Shown: in pieces, positions 57,459 through 64,000 of the stretch
How positions within the stretch are numbered: the first letter of the stretch is position 1
Layout of the letters: each line of letters opens with the position of its first letter
Assembly: GCA_003049465.1 (NCBI GenBank)
Contig: PYSS01000073.1
Location: 62,001 to 126,000 of the forward strand
From: Magnaporthiopsis rhizophila
Taxonomy: Eukaryota; Ascomycota; Sordariomycetes; Magnaporthales; Magnaporthaceae
Direction: 5' to 3'
Length of the DNA: 64,000 nucleotides
Translations under genes and position numbers: made by a program
The notes under the pieces: generated by a model
The model's database searches: none
Seen by the model: the letters and a program-made list of their open reading frames with translations, nothing else
What the model was told of the DNA's origin: nothing

Positions 57459-58950
57459 TCAAGGGCTTCTAGAACCGGGGCTCCTGTGATTCACGCACGC
57501 CGCAGTTAGCCTCAACGCCAGGGATGCAGATAGGTAGCAGGCATGCTTACCTGGCGGCCATGGATCTCTTGACAGAGAGTGTCGTACCTCCCTTGCCGAT
57601 GCACGTTTCCGGCCCGCTCGCCACGTCCATGAGCGCTTTGACAAGCGCCTCCCGAGTCGGGGCATCCGACGGCCTGTCCTCCCGCGGCCCGTACTCCTGC
57701 GGCCCGTCCGGCTCGCGAGCTAGCACGAGCGATGCCGAGTTCACTTCGGTCCGCGGCTCGGTGGCGTCCCTCGCTAGTACGACCGTTGAAGCCGTGCCGG
57801 TGCCGCAGCCCGAGTCCAACGTCTCTCCGAAGCTGGATCTGCAGAACAGGCTGCCTTCCGGGTTGCGGAGCTTTTGGAGCAGCTGTTCGGCATAGAGCGG
57901 GACCGCCGTCTCAGGAGGCGGGGCGTCGCAGGAGCGGTCGTGTCGCCGTCCCGGTTCGTCGGTGCCGATGGTGTACCTGCTTAGCGGCGACGAGCTCCCG
58001 TCCGCCTCCCCCACGGGGGTTGTGGGCATTTCGGTGTCGGTGTCCAGGCCGTCCGAGTGATGGTGTATGCCCACTTCTCCCGGTTGGCTTTCCGGGGCGC
58101 CGTCGCCGTTGTCGTCGTCGGGCAAGAGCAGTGCCTCTTTGTGGCACTCTGCGGCCGTCTTTCGACCGTCTGGGTTGAGACAGAGCATCGATTCCAGAAC
58201 GAACGACAACAGATCCTGTCGCTGCAGAAGCGCCTCCTTTACCTTCTCGCGGATGCCGTGGCACCATTCGACTCCCATGTTCTCATCCTCTTCCTCCTGT
58301 TTGGGCAGTCCGCACAGGAGCCTGGCGAGAACGACGCCGAGCGACCAGATGTCCACGAGAGCCGTATAAGTGGGCCGGCACCGCCTCCTCCCGAAGCTCT
58401 TTGCCTCGTAGACCTCGGGAGCCATATAGACGTACGTGCCGCAGATGGTCTTGAGGGTGTTTCCCTCGCGCGAGATGCCAAAGTCGGCGAATTTGATGAA
58501 GAGATCGCCGGGGCGGCGGTGGAGCATTAGGATGTTGCAGGGCTTGACGTCTCTGTGCACGATTTGAGGGTCTTGCGAGTGTAGGTAGGCCAAGGCGTCC
58601 GACGCCTGCGCCAGGATCTGCTTGCATTCGTGCTCGGAAAATGGACGGCCGGCGCGGAGGTGGTCGCTGATGGAGCCCTCGGGCATGTATTCGAGGTGAA
58701 GCCAGGGCGATGGCGCCGAACACGAGTTTAGCAACGAGACGATGTGCTTCTGTAAACGAGGTTAGCGATTCGCCGTCGCGTGATAGGAATAGAGGGGACA
58801 CTAACGTGGTTAATTCGGTCCATGATGACTATCTCCTTCTCCCACTGAGCCAAGTCATGGCCCGAGTCTTCCTTCGGCCTCTTGAGCGCGTGCTGCTCGC
58901 CGGTGCTGACGTTCCAGACATGGTAGGCTACACCAAAACCGCCGGCGCCG
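57459..58950 (-). CDS. Ser/Thr protein kinase, N-terminus uncertain
   Basis: Supported exons on the minus strand: about 58950-58806, 58749-57551 and 57483-57459, with introns of 56 nt (58750-58805, GTTAGT donor) and 67 nt (57484-57550). The kinase domain shows the glycine loop SIGAGGFGVAYHVW, the VAIK-type lysine in HALKRP, the alpha-C Glu in QWEKEIVIMDRI, the catalytic loop HRDVKPCNIL, the Mg loop DFG, the APE motif and DIWSLGVVLARLL. The C-terminal 200 residues are acidic and Ser-rich. The last exon adds nine codons, ending GSRSP. Upstream, frames at 58960-59350 are clearly coding-like (FRLVVPRHDVASKSYRDKVD; PSGAQTPASGPSKPVTVYKK) but do not join to the loop in frame: a TGA lies 4 codons before it. 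Either an intron ending GTGTATAAG or a frameshift is needed. Role unknown. Confidence 0.75.
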
Positions 58951-60532
58951 ATGCTTCTTATACACCGTCACGGGCTTGCTGGGTCCCGAGGCAGGTGTTT
59001 GCGCGCCCGACGGGGCTGTGGTATCGACCCGGCTCAAGGGACCGACACGGCCAAGGTCGAGGTTCTGCCCTGCTCCGTCGTACCCGCGCGGAATCTGTCC
59101 ACTTTGTCCCGGTAGGACTTGGAAGCGACGTCGTGTCGCGGCACAACGAGCCGGAACTGCATGAACTTGGACACCTTGACGATGATGCTGTTTACTTTCT
59201 GTAGAAAGTCGCTCCCGCCCACGATCCAGTCAAAGCTTCGCCACCGGCCCCGTTCCATGTCGTCGGGGAGGTCGACGGACCCCCACGTGCTCGGCAACGA
59301 GAGACACGGAAGTGGTTCGCGGGGAAAGGTGGTGAACCCCCGAGTCGGCAGCACTGAGGGGGTCGGACCCCGCTGCGTATCGGAAACAATGTCGCAGGAC
59401 GCGGACAGAGTTCCACGGGCCCGGGCCCTTCAGGTTGAAGAACGATTCCCCGGATGACGGACCCACGGCGCTGAGGGTCGGGAGGCACAGGGTTGCCGAC
59501 CCGGAACTCGTTGGGCGAGTTCTTGCGGACCACGCCTTCCCAAAAAAACCAAACGCACCTCGAAAAGCTGACCCCCGGAGCTATCTACTCATCTACTCGC
59601 CCTGCTGCTCACACACACGTGCACCCCTGACGAATCTTATCTCTGCACCTCCTGTCTCCCGCTTCACCAAGCTCGAACCCTTCATGCGTCCTCCTCTTAA
59701 ATGCTGCTTGGTGGCGGGCGGACCGAGTAATCACCCCCTTTGTCGCGAACGGTGCAATATCCACGCCCGCACTCTTGCACTCTTGCACTTCTGCACTCTA
59801 CACTCCTGCGCGCGCCCAACTTTGCACCGACCTTGACGTCGTCGCACACAACGCAATAACGTGGCCCCTGGACAAGTGCGGGGTTGGGGTTGGGGTTTGG
59901 CCCATCAAATTCGTGCACGGGGCGGCATGCGGCCGTGAACCAAAGAAGGACCAACAGATGTCCCTAGGGAGCCCTGTTTAATGACTGCGATGCAGATGGG
60001 AAGTTGCGGAAACGGTTTGGCTGAGCCCATTTCTACCCCCTCCCTGCCCGTGAGTTTGACAAGTGTACCAAAACAACCGAGAACCGCATGCGGCGAAGGA
60101 CGACCTCAGGGGCAGCGTCTCGGAACCCGGCAGCATCTTGGATGTCAAATAGGGCACCCACAGGCCGGGCACAGCGAGGCGGGCATCCTTTGCCCGCACG
60201 ACGACATCGACCAGGTCGCTTGCGCGGGCGGCGGTCAGTGCCAGAGATACGATCGCGGTAAACCAGCCGACCGCGTCCTGGACAGAGACCGCCGCGTTCA
60301 GAGGGTGGTTTCTGCCCTGCGTTTTGGTGTGACCCAACTAATGTAACTAGACGTCACAGGCGTCAATACAGACGTCAGTATTTCGCACCAGCATGCGCGG
60401 AACAAGGAAAAGACGCCCTTTTAAATTGCTTCGGTGTGATATAGAAGCCTGTGAAAACTGCCCAATCTGCATATATAATATCGCCAACCCCGAGTTTACG
60501 GTTATCTAGAACGGACGGAGCAACAAACTTCA
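58951..60532. other. Kinase upstream coding-like stretch, then intergenic
   Basis: 58951-59540 on the minus strand probably holds N-terminal exons of the kinase in at least two frames. 59540-60532 shows no supported gene; a minus frame at 59978-60337 has patches such as WFTAIVSLALTAARASDLVD but no recognised family. Confidence 0.4.
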
Positions 60533-61039
60533 ATGGCCGCCAACGTAGAGGATATCATCAAATACCGGTTTGCCGACCGCAAGCTGCTAGATGAAGCTAC
60601 TCTAGCAGCTGGTACGTCGGTATCCAGCAAGGATATCACCGGAAACGCAAACGGAAATAAATCTCTTGCGTTGATCGGTGACGCCCTTATCCGCCTAGAC
60701 GTTGCACACCGATCGTATACAGACGGGGTAGGAACAGGTAGGTCAAGAGCATGGCTTCGAAGGTAATTTACGGGCTGACCGACAATAGGGCAAAGCTCAC
60801 ATATTCTCGCCGCCGCGGGGTCAAACGATGCACTGGCAGCGCTTGGGTCGTGACTCGGCCTGGACCAGAGCGTCACTAAAAATCCGTGTCAAAAAGGGGA
60901 AGTTCCGCGGATAACTCTCGCATCGACGGTCGAGGCACTACTAGGGGCTGTCTGGGTGGATTCTGGAAGTCAGTTTGATCAAGTCCAATCTGTGCTCCGG
61001 GCGCTTCAAGTCACCGAGCCTTTTGATGGTTCTTCATAG
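60533..61039 (+). pseudogene. RNase III-domain-like gene interrupted by TGA
   Basis: Exon 1 is 60533-60737 and exon 2 starts at 60789 (51-nt intron, GTAGGT...AATAG). The encoded domain shows YRFADRKLLDEATLAAG, then NKSLALIGDALIRLDVAHRS, matching the RNase III signature region (LGDAVL-type) with the expected GDA, and later TVEALLGAVWVDSG, the second acidic block. Between them an in-frame TGA at 60851-60853 ends translation after 89 residues. The frame continues unbroken after it to TAG at 61037, for 152 codons in all. The codon expected is CGA (SRLGLDQ), so a single C-to-T change explains it. The first acidic residue of the signature is also altered (NKSLALIGD). Either a young pseudogene or a recoded gene. 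Confidence 0.65.
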
Positions 61040-61639
61040 TCGAATATTAAGGATATTTGGTTTTTCAACCTACGATCCGGATCCGAGCGATGTGAACCAG
61101 GCATCGGCCATGCTAGTCGTCTCTGGCGTGGCAGCTTGCGGCAGGAACCCCACCACACCTTTGGATCTGTAGCCGTCATTAACCGTACATCTTTGCGTGG
61201 GATGAGAGTTTCGTGTCATCAGATCCGGAACCGATGCAGGCTAAAATGAAAAAAAAAAAAAAAAAAAAATCCGGTGGGGAAGCGCGTCGTGGCAGAACAT
61301 CGAAGGCATATGCACCAGGCCCTATAAGGCTATAGGACGCGAGGCTTTTGAAAGAACCTTCAAGTGCATTTGGCATATGTAACGGGTATGCGCGTGGCAG
61401 CAGGGCCAAGGGGTTCCTCGCGGGGAGATCTTAAAAGGTTGGCTTTTATTATACGGTCAGGATTTAAATAAAAGTGTAACAGGGTGGCCCAATGTTAAGG
61501 GTCGCGTTGGGGCCCAGGGAAGGTGATGAATAAAACTAGCAAAGGAAGGGAAACTAAACTGCCGGAGGCACAAAGCCACGCCGGGGAACTATATACAAGC
61601 CACAAGGCAAAGCCTTGGCGCTAGAATTGGGATTCGGCG
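61040..61639. other. Intergenic with poly(A) tract
   Basis: Holds a 21-base A run at 61249-61269 and the 3-prime flank of the HET gene. No gene seen. Confidence 0.5.
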
Positions 61640-63917
61640 TCACACAAGTCTAATATCCCTTACTTTCGCCATCTCATATCCCCTGTCAACCTCTCTCCCG
61701 AACAGCCTCCCCACCCCGATCCGCTCATAGCCGTCCTTGATCGTATCTACCCTCCGAACGAACAGGACGTTGTAGGCGTGGTGCCAGGGCGAGAGATACC
61801 CGAGGCTGATCCCGCCGGCGATGCCTCGGGAGATGGAGATGTGCAGCGCGTAAACGACTGGACCTCGGACGAACACATTACTGGCCTGCAAGTCAGGATG
61901 CTCCACCGAGGCCCACCCCGTGATGGTCCTGGGCGTCAGCGGAGAAGCGACGGCCCGCCACGTCTCCCTGCCGAAGTTGGGCTGGTGGCCCGTCACCGCG
62001 GCGGCCAGGTCCCGGTCTTGTTCGCTCGTGAGGTGCTCATGCACGAGAACCGGCTGCAGCTTGCCAGTGATGCAGAGTATTGGGAACCGGTTCCTCGGAT
62101 TTTCGTCATCTGCCGTCGTCGCGGATCCTCGGCCGTCGAACCTGCGTTTACCAGGCAGCTCAAACGGGCCGTCGACGAAATCTTCCCCGTCCACTAGGTG
62201 GATGGCGTCGACCTTCGGGTTCAGGACGCCGGTGATTTTGCAATCGTGGCCGAGTGATTCCCACATATTCTCCACCGACGGCCCCTTTGCCCACTTGACG
62301 CCCGTGTAGATGGACGCCCACGACCAGGTCGGAATCCCCCGTATTCGCCGATGCGTCCCCTCGACGACCTGCTCCCACAGCAGACCGCGTTCGACGTCTG
62401 CCAGCCACAGACCCGCGACGTATATTCCCGCCGGCTCGGCGGCCTTCCCCCTCGCATCTCCGTCTCCGTCCCCACCGTCACGGCGGAGGGCCATCCCGAA
62501 TTCGTCCGCCACCCCGCTCAGCGCAACAAGCCGGTCCGTATCCGGCTTGCTCAGGCTCGTCTCCGAGTACGACTCGACGACGGCCTCCCAGGCCTCGTGC
62601 ACGTCCCGCGCCGACGCCAGGTCGAAGCTGACGCACGCCTTGAGCGACAGGTCGACGAACGTGTCCTTTTTGCTTTGCGCTGTTATGCGCTCGCCCACCT
62701 CGTTCTGCGGGAGCTGGTCCTTGCACTGCAGGAACAAGCCCGAAGGCGTGTAACAAATAACGCGCCGGCTTAGCATCCACTCCTGGAACACCCACCCGCG
62801 CGACAGGAGCTCGCTCCCGCTAATGTGCTGCCAGTAGTGCTCCTGCAGCGTCCGGTCCGTCGGGTACAGGTAAAAGTGGCCCCGCTGCCGCCCTCCGCCT
62901 CGGCCCGCAGCAGCGTCGCGGTAGGGCAGCCGGATCAGCGGCGGGATCTTGTCCTCGTCGTCGCTGCTGAAGAGGCCCGTTTGCAAGGTGGTGCTTGTGG
63001 CGGCGATGGTGAAGAGCGACTGCTGGTAGTAGTCGGCCATGCTGACAGACTCGGTCGCCCACTCGCCGTCAGGGCCTTGGATGATGCAGAGAGTGTCAAT
63101 CCAGACGTGACGGATGCCCAGCTTGCGCGCCAGTGTGAACACATCGACGAACAGCTGCGGGAGGCGCCCGAAGCCCTCGCCGCCGAGGCGCCGCTCGTAG
63201 TTGGCGGTCGTGGTCGCGCAGAGCTGCGTCTCGGGCTGGATCCAGCGATGGCTGACGGTGATGTACCTCCCTTGCTGGCCTTCGGTTCGGCGCAGTCTGA
63301 AGGTTGAACGTCCGTCGACTTCGATGCAGTGCTTGGGCAGCGGGACGACGTCTTGGCTGATGCGCTGTCGGCCCGACAGGCTCTGCGAGCAGAGGGAGTG
63401 CCCCTGACACACCTTCAGCCACCGGTCGATGGTCGCGGCAAATTCGTCCGAGCCCGTGTTCTTCTTGATGTATCTGCCGACAATGTCGCCGCTGGTCGAG
63501 GCCGGCGTCCCTAGCGGTCGGTTAGCCGTCGAACTCGCCGCCAGAGGCCCAGGTTGGAGGGGAGAGGGGGCACGAACCAGCGTCAGCCGTGACATGGAAC
63601 TCGACCATGTTGTTCGTCGCCTCCTCCGTGTTCCGGAGCGGGCTGTGCCAGACCGAGGCTTTGAGGCGGACAATGTTCAGTGCCGAAGCTCGATCGCTTG
63701 TGTCCCAGCCGTTGGCTCTCTCGACCTCGAAGTGTACCCAATGGCGCGTCTCGAGTGAACCACCGTGCTCTTGGAAAGAATCGACCAGGAACTTGCAGAA
63801 CTGGCAATTGGTCGCCGCCGAAGCCAGCAGGTCGGGAACGCCATAACCCCGCCATGGGAACGAGTCAGCCGAGAAGGCTTGAATGTCGAATGATTGACAG
63901 CGTTGACAGAGCGACAT
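61640..63917 (-). CDS. HET-domain (heterokaryon incompatibility) protein
   Basis: Two exons on the minus strand, 63917-63578 and 63510-61640, with a 67-nt intron (GTTCGT donor, GGCTAACC branch point, CGCTAG acceptor); 736 residues. The N-terminus begins MSLCQRCQSFDI and has NCQFCKFLVDSF, a cysteine pattern usual before HET domains. The HET domain starts near residue 198: YITVSHRWIQPETQL, LARKLGIRHVWIDTLCIIQG, DYYQQSLFTIAAT, and further on SRGWVFQEWMLSRR. The C-terminal 350 residues include GIPTWSWAS, also typical. The first ATG in this frame is at 63977, 20 codons upstream; 63917 is preferred because it begins the conserved motif, but the gene lies 23 bases from the window edge. HET proteins trigger cell death on non-self recognition; no partner gene is visible here. 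Confidence 0.88.
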
Positions 63918-64000
63918 CCTTAAGGCTGGCGACGCCTGGCTTCTGCGTGTTCTGATTGCCAGCATCCGGACGCACATGGTGTGGAGGGGACGAGGGTCAA

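Noticed and set aside
59978..60337. Minus-strand frame with hydrophobic patches
   Set aside because: No recognisable family, no splice context, and the opposite strand is equally open.

Overview
The window is nuclear DNA of a filamentous ascomycete, most likely a Sordariomycete. The evidence is short GT-AG introns of about 50-190 nt with recognisable CTAAC-like branch points, GC-rich coding sequence, and gene families typical of these fungi: HET domain, Zn2Cys6 and C2H2 regulators, an AA2-type peroxidase, a GH18 chitinase with CBM1, an RGS protein with membrane segments, and fungus-specific PD-(D/E)XK and APH-like families. The genus cannot be fixed from the sequence alone. No tRNA, rRNA, CRISPR array or bacterial operon was seen.

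Layout. 1.8-5.9 kb: a large AAA+ ATPase gene (+). 6.5-7.0 kb: a three-exon secreted cysteine-rich peptide gene (-). 7.9-9.3 kb: a bZIP factor (-). 11.2-12.2 kb: decayed coding remnants (-). 13.1-14.9 kb: a block of degenerate minisatellite and strand-switching microsatellite. 17.0-18.3 kb: a four-exon heme peroxidase (-). 19.5-21.9 kb: a four-exon transcription factor with two C2H2-type fingers and a Zn2Cys6 cluster (-). 22.7-23.4 kb: a Ure2-like glutathione S-transferase (-). 26.5-26.8 kb: a small lysine-rich protein (-). 27.3-30.2 kb: a GH2 beta-mannosidase (-).

31-52 kb is mostly a gene-poor accessory block. It holds decayed kinase-like, Gag-like, PD-(D/E)XK-like and APH-like genes, three kinds of tandem repeat, a solo LTR inside a minisatellite, and a TIR element carrying a second solo LTR. 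The one clearly intact gene there is an RGS/Rax1-like gene (38.2-40.0 kb, -). A short dispersed repeat occurs at 10.3, 25.4 and 41.9 kb.

52.6-64 kb returns to gene-bearing sequence: a low-complexity protein (-), a class III chitinase with CBM1 (-), a Ser/Thr protein kinase with an uncertain N-terminus (-), an RNase III-like gene interrupted by a TGA (+), and a HET-domain gene at the right edge (-).

The intact genes do not form one pathway or an obvious biosynthetic cluster. Secreted or cell-wall functions (cysteine-rich peptide, peroxidase, chitinase) are interspersed with regulators (bZIP, zinc-finger factor, RGS, kinase). I did not find a convincing new multi-gene system. The most unusual items are the cysteine-rich peptide with an easily missed last exon, the dual-type zinc-finger factor, the nested TIR/LTR insertion, and the interrupted RNase III-like gene. 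Splice models were made by eye from consensus sites, frame continuity and family expectation; no searches or transcript data were available.
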